Assembly: GCA_016291405.1 (NCBI GenBank)
Contig: JAEEXG010000003.1
Span: forward strand, 1-64,000
Length of the DNA stretch: 64,000 nucleotides
Reading direction: 5' to 3'
Source: Lachnospiraceae bacterium
Lineage (GTDB): Bacteria; Bacillota; Clostridia; Lachnospirales; Lachnospiraceae
The notes below the pieces were generated by a model. That model was not told where the DNA came from. It saw nothing but the letters and a program-made list of their open reading frames with translations, and made no database searches. The first letter of the stretch is position 1. Each line of letters opens with the position of its first letter. A program made the translations under genes and the position numbers. Shown here piece after piece: positions 53,401-61,743 of the stretch.

Positions 53401-54178
53401 TATCGAAGCTTCAAAGATGCCTGACTGGTGGAAGTTAAACTTCTCAGGCGGTGAATTTGCAAACGGTGACTTTAGAACCAACGCTCTTACCGAAAATGTT
53501 GTTGCAGTATTAAAGCAAATAAGAGACAGCCATACAACATGGCTCGGACCTTGCTCTGCATGTGACTTTAAGGTAGGGGATGACACTTATGAAGATTTCA
53601 GATACAACATAGAAACCTTCTTTAAGACAATGGGTTATAGATATAACCTTGCAAACATCACCAAGATTACAGAAGCATTAAGAGGTGAAGAAATACCTGT
53701 AAAGATGGTATGGAATAACGCAGGTGTTGCACCTATTTACTATGATTGTGACGTTACACTTTTCATAAAGGATAGTGCAGGAAATGTGGTTTATGAAGGT
53801 AATGTTGATACCGACACCACCACATGGCTTCCCGGAAAATCTTCCGTAGAGACAACAATCACTATTCCCGATTCACTTAACAACGGTGAATATACCTTAT
53901 TCGTTTCTATGAAGACAAGCGATTCTAATGCTCAGACCATTAATCTCGCTATGGCTGACAGAGACGAAGAAGGATTATATAAGCTTTACAGTTTCAATGT
54001 TGTAGACGAAAAGACAGTAGTTGAAGCGACTGATGCTGAAAGCACACAAATTACAGAAAATAGAGATGCAAAGAAGAGTAGCAACGTAGCATTGATTGCA
54101 ACAATTTCAGGTGTTGCGGTTTTGGCTATACTCGCCGCAGTATTTGTAATCTTAAAAAAGAAAGGCAGTAAGAAATGA
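50465..54178 (+). CDS. Large surface protein with DUF4832 domain (putative glycoside hydrolase)
   Basis: The protein has 1237 residues. A signal peptide (about 1-32, ending SYALD) is followed by three related beta modules, each opening with a 'D-x-x-(F/S)-(S/D)-D-W' motif (DGDFSDWLY near 40, DGDPSDWEG near 374, DNSFDDWER near 575). They look like CBM9/DOMON-type carbohydrate-binding folds. From about 715 comes a TIM-barrel-like region with NPFKGWVGWADI, DIKWSELEKEKGKYDFDAIEEQY and VGSLGHWAEFHTWP, resembling the DUF4832 family, whose members look like retaining glycosidases. A beta domain precedes a C-terminal membrane helix and KKKGSKK. It probably acts outside the cell on the glycan imported by the adjacent transporter. 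Confidence 0.75.
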   Translation: MKKIITKVVALALALVLVCGIFSGNSIDSYALDGDVAITVDGDFSDWLYITPLYMGGGQIPKLSAFVTEEFVYGKMEVSNPSDFDTWHIYFETNGNNTDSLLGNGAEYVLETDILYKYEGTDGEWESLQGTTAQVIDATSSDKSVLEFAVPRDAFDGAEKIGIHAAKVHDWVDVAMVPEEENGYYDIPALEDVLSEEIVGLTENELAAFEASKEFLGVKSQWDAIDYDAVFKNSNLTKLRGFSDGDFLYINVSGKRFDANYTVYVKTNTESGTDKSDIWVNGENIRYQIKANGTVYKMEGNKKVDLGTAIEDFYTDKTGMEIKIPVDVLTEGEKPTEFFISVEADGEFLPDSGREMLRITSPLTEDAPKITIDGDPSDWEGVEPIGEGEGTLGNLYAIRDNDNLYVMTYIEGITDPESSAAYTTSLFIGIDNDPRTGFNHTGYAHDNTGDVLVQDWNSYGENRNLELFFTSELVNLEWNMKKQYADGYEKVFAPTGVSGEYCAEYIVPISALEEFATAISDDFYVCIDRNDCQTDEETYERLTPEGFTPKRDTENGGFALVPKYNTKCEVDCKDNSFDDWERIGNFARHENNLNLSGVLSEDRLFTIFTAEEDISTDAVYVIKTNELGFKYGNYEGISYVVERGTLYKVEGDNKKAEEGVSVYQYYDTDCILMQLYLDMIDNPSSVSVAIMVNGDEYVLPETGLLSISKKVEIERDENLYYPRESFEVFNNPFKGWVGWADINEGDIDNIVTPHNLIYVDIKWSELEKEKGKYDFDAIEEQYQFDKWKARGDRMVLRFVMDNPNVENGDPNIKRMDIPTWLYDELEAENAEGEGAGTFYVGQTILELLGGCGFSPNYKSPKLLEYHANVVKALAERYDDPSVCAYVEVGSLGHWAEFHTWPTGTGEFPDPALAQQYMQPYADYFKNVKVGIRKPYELASVNNWGLYNDIFGVTSDGGTPTFLEWANSGNTDMPGSTEEDIEASKMPDWWKLNFSGGEFANGDFRTNALTENVVAVLKQIRDSHTTWLGPCSACDFKVGDDTYEDFRYNIETFFKTMGYRYNLANITKITEALRGEEIPVKMVWNNAGVAPIYYDCDVTLFIKDSAGNVVYEGNVDTDTTTWLPGKSSVETTITIPDSLNNGEYTLFVSMKTSDSNAQTINLAMADRDEEGLYKLYSFNVVDEKTVVEATDAESTQITENRDAKKSSNVALIATISGVAVLAILAAVFVILKKKGSKK

Positions 54179-55428
54179 AAGTAGCATTGATCGGAGCAGG
54201 AATGAGAGGCAACGTTTATGCCGAATATATTCATGAAAGCAAAGATTCATCAATAATTGCGGTGGTTGACATCGATAAAGAGAAGAGAGACATCGCACAA
54301 AAGAAATACAATATTCCCGACGAATTTGTATTTGAAAAAGTGGAGGACTTCTTTGCTCTTGGTAAAGTTGCGGATGCCGTAATTATATCAACCATGGATA
54401 AAGATCATTTTGTTGAGACCATGCGTGCAATTTCCTTAGGATACGACATTTTACTTGAAAAGCCTATTTCTCCCGATCCCAAGGAATGCCTTCTTATTCA
54501 GCAAGAAGCGCACAAGTACAACGTTAAAATCATAGTTTGCCACGTGTTAAGATACACAAAGTTCTTTTCAACAATCAAGGAAATAATTGATTCCGGAGAA
54601 CTTGGTAAGGTTGTTACCGTACAGCATGCGGAAAATGTCGGAAACTTCCATATGGCACACTCTTTTGTAAGAGGTAACTGGCGTAACAGTAAGCTTTCAA
54701 GCCCCATCATCATGCAGAAATCCTGTCATGATATGGATATCCTTGTATGGCTTATCGGAAGCAACGCAAAGAAGATTTCTTCTTTCGGAACATTAAAATA
54801 CTTTACAAAAGAGAATGCTCCAAAAGGCAGCGCAGACAGATGCATTAACTGTCCTGTCAGCGAAAATTGTCGATTTGACGGAAGAAAAGCTTACCTTCCC
54901 ATCAAGGGTGACTGGCCGGCAACCGTGCTTACAAGCGATCAGACTGAAGAAGGAATCATGAAGGCTTTGGCTGAGGGACCTTACGGACGTTGTGTATTTA
55001 AATGTGATAATGACGTATGTGACAATCAGGTAACCACAATCGAATTTGAGAATGGTGTAACCGCAACATTCCACTTGTCTGGTCTTACCAACAAGATGCA
55101 CAGAACCATTAAGGTAATGTGCGAAAACGGTGACATTTACGGCGATGATGCAACTGATGAAATCACAGTTACAAAGTATTCTCCAAACCACATCTACGAA
55201 GGCGAAACACGTACCTTTAAGGTAGTTAGTGAAGAAGGCTTCCATGGCGGCGGAGACTACAGACTTACAATGGACTTTATGAAAATCTATGAAAACAAAG
55301 AAGAGAGCAAGTCTTCAATCGATAAGTCCATCGAAAGTCACATCATGGCATATGCGGCAGAACAGTCCAGATTAAGAGGACAGGTTGTTACTATTAACGA
55401 CATTAAGGAAGAACTTCTCAACAGTTGA
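54175..55428 (+). CDS. Gfo/Idh/MocA family NAD(P)-dependent oxidoreductase
   Basis: The protein has 417 residues. The Rossmann fold starts KVALIGAGMRGNVYAEY. EKP at 95-97 holds the conserved lysine, and SCHDMD at 183-188 holds the usual active-site histidine region. An insertion carries a Cys cluster (C223, C226, C232 and C273, C277, C282), which could bind a metal and recurs in a subgroup of this family. It overlaps the DUF4832 gene by 4 bp, so it is cotranslated with it. It probably oxidises or epimerises a sugar released by that enzyme; the substrate is not known. Confidence 0.9.
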   Translation: MKVALIGAGMRGNVYAEYIHESKDSSIIAVVDIDKEKRDIAQKKYNIPDEFVFEKVEDFFALGKVADAVIISTMDKDHFVETMRAISLGYDILLEKPISPDPKECLLIQQEAHKYNVKIIVCHVLRYTKFFSTIKEIIDSGELGKVVTVQHAENVGNFHMAHSFVRGNWRNSKLSSPIIMQKSCHDMDILVWLIGSNAKKISSFGTLKYFTKENAPKGSADRCINCPVSENCRFDGRKAYLPIKGDWPATVLTSDQTEEGIMKALAEGPYGRCVFKCDNDVCDNQVTTIEFENGVTATFHLSGLTNKMHRTIKVMCENGDIYGDDATDEITVTKYSPNHIYEGETRTFKVVSEEGFHGGGDYRLTMDFMKIYENKEESKSSIDKSIESHIMAYAAEQSRLRGQVVTINDIKEELLNS

Positions 55429-55457
55429 TTTTTAAGGCTTAAATAAGGACTTTCAAG

Positions 55458-55489
55458 GCAGTTCCACTTCCGAATGGGGGTGGAACTGC
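55458..55489 (+). terminator. Hairpin after the second carbohydrate operon
   Basis: GCAGTTCCAC at 55458-55467 pairs perfectly with 55480-55489, with further inner pairing. The T tract after it is poor, because the rny -35 box begins right there. Confidence 0.65.
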
Positions 55490-55518
55490 TTGACATAACA
55501 AGGTTTTTTGAGTACACT
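55490..55518 (+). promoter_or_regulatory. Candidate rny promoter
   Basis: TTGACA at 55490-55495 and TACACT at 55513-55518 are separated by 17 bp. The leader is about 75 nt and ends in AAGGAGG before the start at 55602. Confidence 0.65.
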
Positions 55519-55601
55519 TTATATGTTGTGAAATGTTTATTGGAATGTTCGCATTCTTAATTGATATTATTACAATAAAATAAATAAGGAGGTGCTCCTG
55601 T

Positions 55602-57155
55602 ATGACCGGAATCGATTGGATTTTTCTGGCCATTGCAGTTGTTGCCATCCTTGCAGCTTTATTAATAGTATTAAACAACACTAAGCGTACTAAAGAAGCT
55701 AATGCTAAAATCGGCAATGCTGATGCTAAGGCACGCGAGATTATTGATGAAGCCCTTCGTGAAGCAGAATCCAAAAAACGTGAAAGTTTACTTGAAATCA
55801 AGGAAGAATCAATTCGTACAAAGAATGATTTAGACCGCGAAATCAAGGAAAGGAGAGCTGAAATTCAGCGTAACGAGCGTAGAATTCAGCAGAAGGAAGA
55901 AAACATCGATCGTAAGACCGAAGCTATCGAACGCAAGGAAGCAAGCCTTACTGCAAAGGAAGAAAGCTTGGCAAAGGAGAAAGAAGCTGTTGCCAAACTT
56001 AACGAAGAGCGCGTACAGGAACTTGAACGAATTTCAGGTTTAACCTCTGAACAGGCAAAAGAACACTTACTAAAAATTGTTGAAGATGATGTAAAAATCG
56101 AATCTGCTAAACTTATCAAAGATATGGAGCAGAAAGTCAAGGAAGAAGCAGACAAAAAGGCGAAGGATTATATTGTCGGTGCCATTCAGAAATGTGCGGC
56201 CGATCATGTATCCGAAGCTACAATATCTGTTGTACAGCTTCCTAACGATGAGATGAAGGGAAGAATTATCGGAAGAGAAGGTCGTAACATTCGTACGATC
56301 GAAACTCTTACAGGCGTTGATCTTATTATCGACGACACTCCCGAAGCAGTTATTCTTTCAGGCTTCGATCCCATCAGAAGAGAAGTTGCAAGAATTGCCC
56401 TTGAAAAATTGATTGTGGACGGACGTATTCATCCTGCCAGAATCGAAGAAATGGTTGAAAAGGCTCAGAAAGAAGTTGAAACCATGATACGTGAAGAAGG
56501 TGAAGCCGCTTGTATCGAAGTCGGTGTTCACGGACTTCATCCCGAGCTTATTAAGCTTCTTGGTAGAATGCGTTTCAGAACAAGTTACGGCCAGAATGCA
56601 TTAAAGCATTCAGTTGAAGTAGCTCAGCTTTCAGGCTTACTTGCAGCCGAAATCGGCCTTGATGTCAGAATTGCAAAGCGTGCCGGATTATTACATGATA
56701 TCGGTAAAGCTGTTGACCATGACATGGAAGGTACCCACGTTCAACTTGGTGTTGAACTTTGTAAGAAGTATAAAGAGTCAGCGATTGTTATTAATGCAGT
56801 GGAAGCTCACCACGGTGATGTTGAACCTCAGTCATTGATTGCGTGCATAGTTCAGGCATCTGATGCTATCTCCGCAGCTCGTCCGGGCGCAAGACGCGAT
56901 ACTCTTGAAACTTACACAACAAGATTAAAACAATTAGAAGAAATATCCAACAATTTCAAAGGTGTAGAAAAGTCATTTGCCATTCAGGCAGGTAGAGAAG
57001 TTCGTGTAATGGTAGTTCCTGATGTAATAACTGATGCCGACATGGTCATCCTGGCAAGAGATATTGCTAAGAAGATCGAAGACGAGATGGAATATCCCGG
57101 TATGGTAAAGGTAAACGTTATTCGTGAATCCAGAGTAACTGATTACGCAAAGTAA
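55602..57155 (+). CDS. rny: Ribonuclease Y
   Basis: This membrane-anchored endoribonuclease starts bulk mRNA decay in Firmicutes. The protein has 517 residues, the family norm. A single N-terminal membrane helix (about 5-25) is followed by a long charged coiled coil (about 30-200). The KH domain has [31 protein letters not shown], at about residues 222-252. The HD domain has [10 protein letters not shown] and the catalytic LLHDIGKA, plus HHGDVEP. The ribosome-binding site is AAGGAGG. It is followed by its own terminator. Confidence 0.97.
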   Translation: MTGIDWIFLAIAVVAILAALLIVLNNTKRTKEANAKIGNADAKAREIIDEALREAESKKRESLLEIKEESIRTKNDLDREIKERRAEIQRNERRIQQKEENIDRKTEAIERKEASLTAKEESLAKEKEAVAKLNEERVQELERISGLTSEQAKEHLLKIVEDDVKIESAKLIKDMEQKVKEEADKKAKDYIVGAIQKCAADHVSEATISVVQLPNDEMKGRIIGREGRNIRTIETLTGVDLIIDDTPEAVILSGFDPIRREVARIALEKLIVDGRIHPARIEEMVEKAQKEVETMIREEGEAACIEVGVHGLHPELIKLLGRMRFRTSYGQNALKHSVEVAQLSGLLAAEIGLDVRIAKRAGLLHDIGKAVDHDMEGTHVQLGVELCKKYKESAIVINAVEAHHGDVEPQSLIACIVQASDAISAARPGARRDTLETYTTRLKQLEEISNNFKGVEKSFAIQAGREVRVMVVPDVITDADMVILARDIAKKIEDEMEYPGMVKVNVIRESRVTDYAK

Positions 57156-57161
57156 ATTTGT

Positions 57162-57197
57162 TAACCCCAAATCGTTATGATTTGGGGTTATCTTTTT
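57162..57197 (+). terminator. Terminator after rny
   Basis: TAACCCCAAATC at 57162-57173 pairs perfectly with 57179-57190 around a 5-nt loop, followed by TTTTT after TC. Confidence 0.92.
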
Positions 57198-57284
57198 GCC
57201 CTTTTTAAGGTTAATAATTGGACAATTGCTTTTTAATTTTCACAAAACCTTACTTTGCTACCATGAGCATAGGAGGTATCCGAA

Positions 57285-58283
57285 ATGTCTAACCAAGTAT
57301 TATGGGAGGATGATATTAAGAGGGGCTTAGATACCGATGTGTTGTTAAACGACGCCGGAAAGTTGTTTTGTGAAAAAGGATATTCCAATACTTCTTTAAA
57401 AGATATTGCCATTATTTTGGGTATCAGCGAAAAGGAACTTGGTAAAATATATAAATCAAAAGAGGATATCTATAACGATGTCCTTGTTTACATGGCTAAT
57501 TTTGAACTGTTGCTAATTGATTGCGATGATGTTCAAAAGATGCTTCTTGCCATAGTGGATGAGCTTAAAAACTGCGTGGTAACAGGTAACTTAAAGGCCG
57601 AGTTTATTTCGTCCTTAATTACCGCAAAGGATATTCCTCAAAGCGCAAAAGAAACCTTAAGGAGACTTGTTAAAGAATCTAAACTTTATGACGCTGTTGG
57701 AGCGGCGCAATTACAAGGTAAAATCTGTAAAGGAAATACCATTGAAGTAATCATACGATTCATGATGGCTTCTTTTGAACTTATTAAAGGCTATGTTGAG
57801 GGCGGCATTAAAATTCCCGAAAACAAGTGGTTTTTGGATATCCTTAAATATAACGATGATGTAAATGTATTGGCGGATAAAGAACTTATAAAGAGACAGG
57901 CTTCCGTTATAGCCGCATTTGTGTCTGATTTTAACAGCATATTGTTTGTTGATCTTGATGATGACAGCGTGGAAGTATATGAGGCTCAGGGAGAAGAAGA
58001 CGGATGGCTTCAGGCAGCCACTCAAAGGGGCTTTGAAGAGTTTAAGAGAAGGCTTTGTGATAAGTATATTCTTCCAAATGACAGAGACTGGTTCATGGAT
58101 AAACTGTCAAATGACAATATAAAGAAACACCTGGATGAAGAGCCGGTTTATTGCATTAATCATAAAGTTTTAATAAGGGGAGAAACGGTTGATTTTCAGA
58201 CAAAAATTGTTTTAGACCCCATGTATGCCTACGGAAATAAGATTCTCTACGGAGGCCACAGAGTTTATCAAAAAAATTTTTAA
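57285..58283 (+). CDS. TetR family regulator with a PAS-like C-terminal domain
   Basis: The protein has 332 residues, longer than the usual 190-220 for TetR. The N-terminal TetR helix-turn-helix (about 14-68) has AGKLFCEKGYSNTSLKDIAIILGISEKELGKIYKSKEDIY, at about residues 25-64. A helical ligand-type region follows (about 70-205). The C-terminal 120 residues (about 206-332), with SDFNSILFVDLDDDSVEVYEA, ILPNDRDWFMDKL and VDFQTKIVLDPMYAYG, resemble the PAS-like sensory modules that Lachnospiraceae place before GGDEF and related output domains. The ribosome-binding site is AGGAGG. No target gene lies adjacent in an operon. Confidence 0.7.
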   Translation: MSNQVLWEDDIKRGLDTDVLLNDAGKLFCEKGYSNTSLKDIAIILGISEKELGKIYKSKEDIYNDVLVYMANFELLLIDCDDVQKMLLAIVDELKNCVVTGNLKAEFISSLITAKDIPQSAKETLRRLVKESKLYDAVGAAQLQGKICKGNTIEVIIRFMMASFELIKGYVEGGIKIPENKWFLDILKYNDDVNVLADKELIKRQASVIAAFVSDFNSILFVDLDDDSVEVYEAQGEEDGWLQAATQRGFEEFKRRLCDKYILPNDRDWFMDKLSNDNIKKHLDEEPVYCINHKVLIRGETVDFQTKIVLDPMYAYGNKILYGGHRVYQKNF

Positions 58284-58296
58284 ATCTATTGAAATT

Positions 58297-58342
58297 CTCA
58301 CTGCAACGTACTAAAGTATAGTCTGTTGCGGTGAGTTTTTTT
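58297..58342 (+). terminator. Terminator after the TetR-type gene
   Basis: CTCACTGCAAC at 58297-58307 pairs with GTTGCGGTGAG at 58325-58335 (one G-T pair), followed by seven T. Confidence 0.88.
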
Positions 58343-58389
58343 ATGGTATACTTACTAAGTAAAAAACATAAGTTTTGGGAGAAGTATTT

Positions 58390-59763
58390 ATGAAATATGA
58401 TGTTGTAATAATCGGCGCAGGTCCCGGAGGAATCTTTAGTGCTTACGAGCTTATGAAGAAGGCTCCAAACTTAAAGGTTGTGGTTTTTGAAACCGGTAAT
58501 CCCTTGGATAAGCGTCATTGCCCAATTGACGGTAAAAAGGTTAAATCCTGCATTAAGTGTCCTACATGTGCCATTATGAACGGCTTTGGCGGAGCAGGAG
58601 CATTCTCAGACGGAAAATATAATATCACCAATGACTTTGGCGGTACTTTATATCAATATATCGGAAAAGATAAGGCTTTGGAACTCATGAGATACGTTGA
58701 TGACATCAACATGTCTCACGGCGGAGAAGGCACAAAGATGTTTTCAACAGCCGGAAGTGAGTTTAAGAAGGTCTGCATGCAGAATAAGTTAACTCTTCTT
58801 GATGCAAGCGTGCGCCATTTAGGAACCGATATTAACTATATCGTTCTTGAAAATCTTTATAACGAAATGAAGGATAAGATTGAATTCAGATTCAGAACAC
58901 CCGTTACAAAGATTGAAGCCGAAAAAGACGGATATAAGGTTTACTACGGCGATGAATTTGTTGAAGCGCAAAAGTGTATCGTTTCTGTAGGAAGAAGCGG
59001 AAGCAAATGGATTGAAGAGGTTTGTAAGGAGTTAAATATCGATACCCTTTCAAACCGTGTGGATATAGGTGTAAGAGTGGAAATCCCTGCGGCTATTTTC
59101 TCTCACCTTACAGATGCTTTGTATGAAAGTAAAATCGTATATCGTACAGAAAAGTTTGAAGATGCGGTAAGAACCTTCTGTATGAACCCTAACGGTATTG
59201 TAGTTAACGAAAACACAAACGGTATCGTTACAGTTAACGGTCACAGCTTTGAAGATCCTTCAAAGAAAACAGAAAATACAAACTTTGCGTTACTTGTATC
59301 AAAGCACTTCTCAGAGCCCTTTAAAGACTCAAACGGATATGGTGAATCAATTGCTCGTCTTTCCAACATGCTCGGAGGAGGTGTAATCGTACAGCGTTTC
59401 GGCGACCTTGAAAGGGGAAGACGTTCAAATGCAAAGAGAATAGAAGAAGGTACCATTCGTCCTACATTGGATGCAACTCCGGGCGATTTAAGCCTTGTGC
59501 TTCCTAAGCGTATTTTGGACGGTATTATCGAAATGATTTATGCTCTTGATAAGATTGCTCCCGGTACCGCAAACGATGATACCTTGTTATATGGTGTTGA
59601 AGTTAAGTTTTACAATATGGAAGTTAAACTTGATGAAAACCTTGAAACAAGCTACAAGGGCTTATACATCATAGGAGACGGAAGCGGAGTGACACATTCA
59701 CTTTCACATGCATCCGCAAGCGGTGTATACGTTGCAGGAAAGATAATTGAATCTTTAGGTTAA
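58390..59763 (+). CDS. FAD-dependent oxidoreductase (uncharacterised NAD(P)/FAD family)
   Basis: The protein has 457 residues from the ATG at 58390, which follows GGGAG; the TTG at 58375 lies upstream of it and is rejected. The FAD Rossmann motif is VVIIGAGPGGIFSAYEL. A cysteine-rich segment follows (HCPIDGKKVKSCIKCPTCAIMNGFGGAGAFSDGKY, at about residues 45-79), with four cysteines. Near the end, IGDGSGVTHSLSHASASGVYVAGKI, at about residues 425-449, is a second nucleotide-binding signature. The family is annotated as NAD(P)/FAD-dependent dehydrogenase; the substrate is unknown. It ends at a terminator shared with hflX. Confidence 0.88.
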   Translation: MKYDVVIIGAGPGGIFSAYELMKKAPNLKVVVFETGNPLDKRHCPIDGKKVKSCIKCPTCAIMNGFGGAGAFSDGKYNITNDFGGTLYQYIGKDKALELMRYVDDINMSHGGEGTKMFSTAGSEFKKVCMQNKLTLLDASVRHLGTDINYIVLENLYNEMKDKIEFRFRTPVTKIEAEKDGYKVYYGDEFVEAQKCIVSVGRSGSKWIEEVCKELNIDTLSNRVDIGVRVEIPAAIFSHLTDALYESKIVYRTEKFEDAVRTFCMNPNGIVVNENTNGIVTVNGHSFEDPSKKTENTNFALLVSKHFSEPFKDSNGYGESIARLSNMLGGGVIVQRFGDLERGRRSNAKRIEEGTIRPTLDATPGDLSLVLPKRILDGIIEMIYALDKIAPGTANDDTLLYGVEVKFYNMEVKLDENLETSYKGLYIIGDGSGVTHSLSHASASGVYVAGKIIESLG

Positions 59764-59768
59764 TTAAA

Positions 59769-59805
59769 AAGCCTTTCCGATTGATTTCGGAAAGGCTTGT
59801 TTTTT
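59769..59805. terminator. Bidirectional terminator between flavoprotein gene and hflX
   Basis: AAGCCTTTCCGA at 59769-59780 pairs perfectly with 59787-59798, with T runs on both strands. Confidence 0.93.
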
Positions 59806-61030
59806 ATACGCGTCCCACAAGATCTTTTGGAATATAAGCTTTAACAAATATTCCGTCTTCTTTATATTCTTCGCTTAAAAGCTGACCGCTTTTTCTGATT
59901 CTTTGAATTATGCCCGCTTCATTAAAGGAATAAAGCTTCTCAAAATAGACTTTTCTGTCTGAAAGAATTTCTTCTATAGCCTTTGAAAAGCTATCAAGAG
60001 TAGATATATCTATTGCGGATACATTTAATGATTTTGTGGCATTTATATCCTTAAGGGCAGGTTTATCGGGGCAAAGGTCACACTTATTAAACAAAGTGAT
60101 TATAGGCTTAGAGTGAATATCAAGACTATCAAGTGTCTTATAAACGACTTCCATTTGATTATATGCTTCGGGATTTGAAGCATCCACCACATGCACTATA
60201 ATGTCTGCGTATTTTGCTTCTTCCAAAGTACTTTTAAATGCCTCTATCAAGTGATGGGGAAGCTTATTAATAAATCCTACGGTGTCTGTTAAAAGAACAG
60301 TTTCTTTGCTTGGCAAAATATATTTCTTTGTGGTTGGATCCAAAGTTGCAAAGAGCTTGTCTTCAGATAATACACCTGCATTTGTTAAGGTATTTAAAAG
60401 AGTCGATTTACCTGCGTTTGTGTATCCAACAAGTGACACAACAGGCATATTGTTACGCTTTCTTTGTGACCTTTTAACGTCTCTGTGCTTAATGATTTCG
60501 CTTAGTTCTTTTTTTAATTTTGAAATTCGGTTTCTTATTACTCGTCTGTCTGATTCAAGTTTTGATTCACCGGGACCTCTTGTACCGATACCGCCGCCAA
60601 GTCTTGACATTGATTTTCCGTATCCTGCAAGCCTTGTAAGAGAGTAGCGAAGCTGAGCAAGCTCAACCTGGATTTTACCTTCTGCGGTATTTGCTCTTGA
60701 AGCAAAGATATCAAGAATCAAAACCGTTCTGTCCATAACCTTTGTATCAAGCTCTTTTGATAAGTTATTCATTTGAGAGGGGGTAAGCTCATCGTCAAAT
60801 ATGACGCCTGTTGCGCCAAGATTATCGATGGCTTCTTTTACCTCTAAAATTTTTCCTTTACCGATATAGGTCGTGGGATGAACATTTTCTCTTGCCTGAA
60901 TTATGGTGGCAAGAGTCTCTGCTCCCGCAGTCTTTGCCAAAAGCTTTAATTCTTCCAAAGAGGCTTCTTCGTCAAAGCCTTCGTTTGAATCAATTCCAAC
61001 AAGTATTACTTTTTCTGTTATTTGCTCCAT
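59804..61030 (-). CDS. hflX: Ribosome-splitting GTPase HflX
   Basis: The protein has 408 residues. It binds 70S ribosomes and, in stress, splits them into subunits. The N-terminal HflX domain (about 25-185) has ANTAEGKIQVELAQLRY and GGIGTRGPGESKLESDRR. The G domain has GYTNAGKSTLLNTL (G1), DTVGFINKLPHHLIEAF (switch II) and NKCD (G4). The C-terminal ferredoxin-like domain is short, ending in DGIFVKAYIPKDLVGRV. It overlaps the upstream YkgJ-like gene by 13 bp, so both are on one minus-strand transcript. Confidence 0.96.
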   Translation of the reverse strand: MEQITEKVILVGIDSNEGFDEEASLEELKLLAKTAGAETLATIIQARENVHPTTYIGKGKILEVKEAIDNLGATGVIFDDELTPSQMNNLSKELDTKVMDRTVLILDIFASRANTAEGKIQVELAQLRYSLTRLAGYGKSMSRLGGGIGTRGPGESKLESDRRVIRNRISKLKKELSEIIKHRDVKRSQRKRNNMPVVSLVGYTNAGKSTLLNTLTNAGVLSEDKLFATLDPTTKKYILPSKETVLLTDTVGFINKLPHHLIEAFKSTLEEAKYADIIVHVVDASNPEAYNQMEVVYKTLDSLDIHSKPIITLFNKCDLCPDKPALKDINATKSLNVSAIDISTLDSFSKAIEEILSDRKVYFEKLYSFNEAGIIQRIRKSGQLLSEEYKEDGIFVKAYIPKDLVGRV

Positions 61031-61671
61031 GTAGTCAGTCTTTCCTTAAATTGAGTGTAAAAGTCTTCTTCGTAAGAGTAGGGTGTTACAAAGAAAAGAC
61101 TTAAAAGTTTAGTGTTTACTGCATTTAATAAAGAAGGGTTATCCAAAGCACATTCCGAAATATTTTTTAAAATCCTGTGCCAGCTTAGCACGAATTCTTC
61201 ATACTTTGAAATGTTTTCAATCCCAAGCCATTGCTTTATCTTTACTTTGGATTTATTTGGATAAGGGCATTCATGCACCTGAATAAAATACTTAAATTCT
61301 TCGCCATCATCTTCATATATTCTTCCAAGAGGAAACATCCTGCAAAAGCCCGGGCGATATGCATGTATTTTACAGCGTCCTTCGGTATTTAAAAACACAC
61401 AGGCTTTCGTATTTTCATCTTTTTTTAAGTAAGGTGTAACGACGGAATCAACCACCGTTAAATCTATGAACTTACCAAGCATTTCTTCAAACTTTAAGTT
61501 TAGATTTTTAGAAAGAAAAAAGACATCATATGGGTCAAGGTGAATGGTGTCATCTGTAAAATCGCAGCATTCGTGACACCCTGCACAACCGTTACATGAT
61601 ATTTTGGCTAGGTCGTCATGCGTGTATTTTTTGTTATCGGATATTTCTTCAAAAGTAACGTTTCTTTTCAT
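61018..61671 (-). CDS. YkgJ/UPF0153-like cysteine-rich (metal-cluster) protein
   Basis: The protein has 217 residues. The N-terminal CNGCAGCHECC (CxxCxxCxxCC) and the later CVFLNTEGRCKIHAYRPGFCRMFP, at about residues 91-114, match the YkgJ family, which is thought to bind an iron-sulphur or zinc centre. The function is unknown. No ribosome-binding site is visible before the ATG at 61671. A TATAAT lies 7 bp upstream, so the message may be leaderless. It is divergent from the GTPase gene at 61744. Confidence 0.85.
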   Translation of the reverse strand: MKRNVTFEEISDNKKYTHDDLAKISCNGCAGCHECCDFTDDTIHLDPYDVFFLSKNLNLKFEEMLGKFIDLTVVDSVVTPYLKKDENTKACVFLNTEGRCKIHAYRPGFCRMFPLGRIYEDDGEEFKYFIQVHECPYPNKSKVKIKQWLGIENISKYEEFVLSWHRILKNISECALDNPSLLNAVNTKLLSLFFVTPYSYEEDFYTQFKERLTTWSK

Positions 61672-61678
61672 AAGTAAA

Positions 61679-61737
61679 ATTATAAATGCTTTATTCTTAA
61701 AAGAAAAGAAGCAGATAAAGCCCTATTATGATACAAT
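61679..61737. promoter_or_regulatory. Divergent promoters with start codons next to the -10
   Basis: On the minus strand TATAAT (plus 61679-61684) ends 7 bp before the 61671 ATG. On the plus strand TATGAT (61727-61732) overlaps TACAAT (61732-61737), which ends 6 bp before the 61744 ATG. Neither start has a Shine-Dalgarno sequence. No clear -35 boxes are seen. Confidence 0.5.
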
Positions 61738-61743
61738 CTTTAC

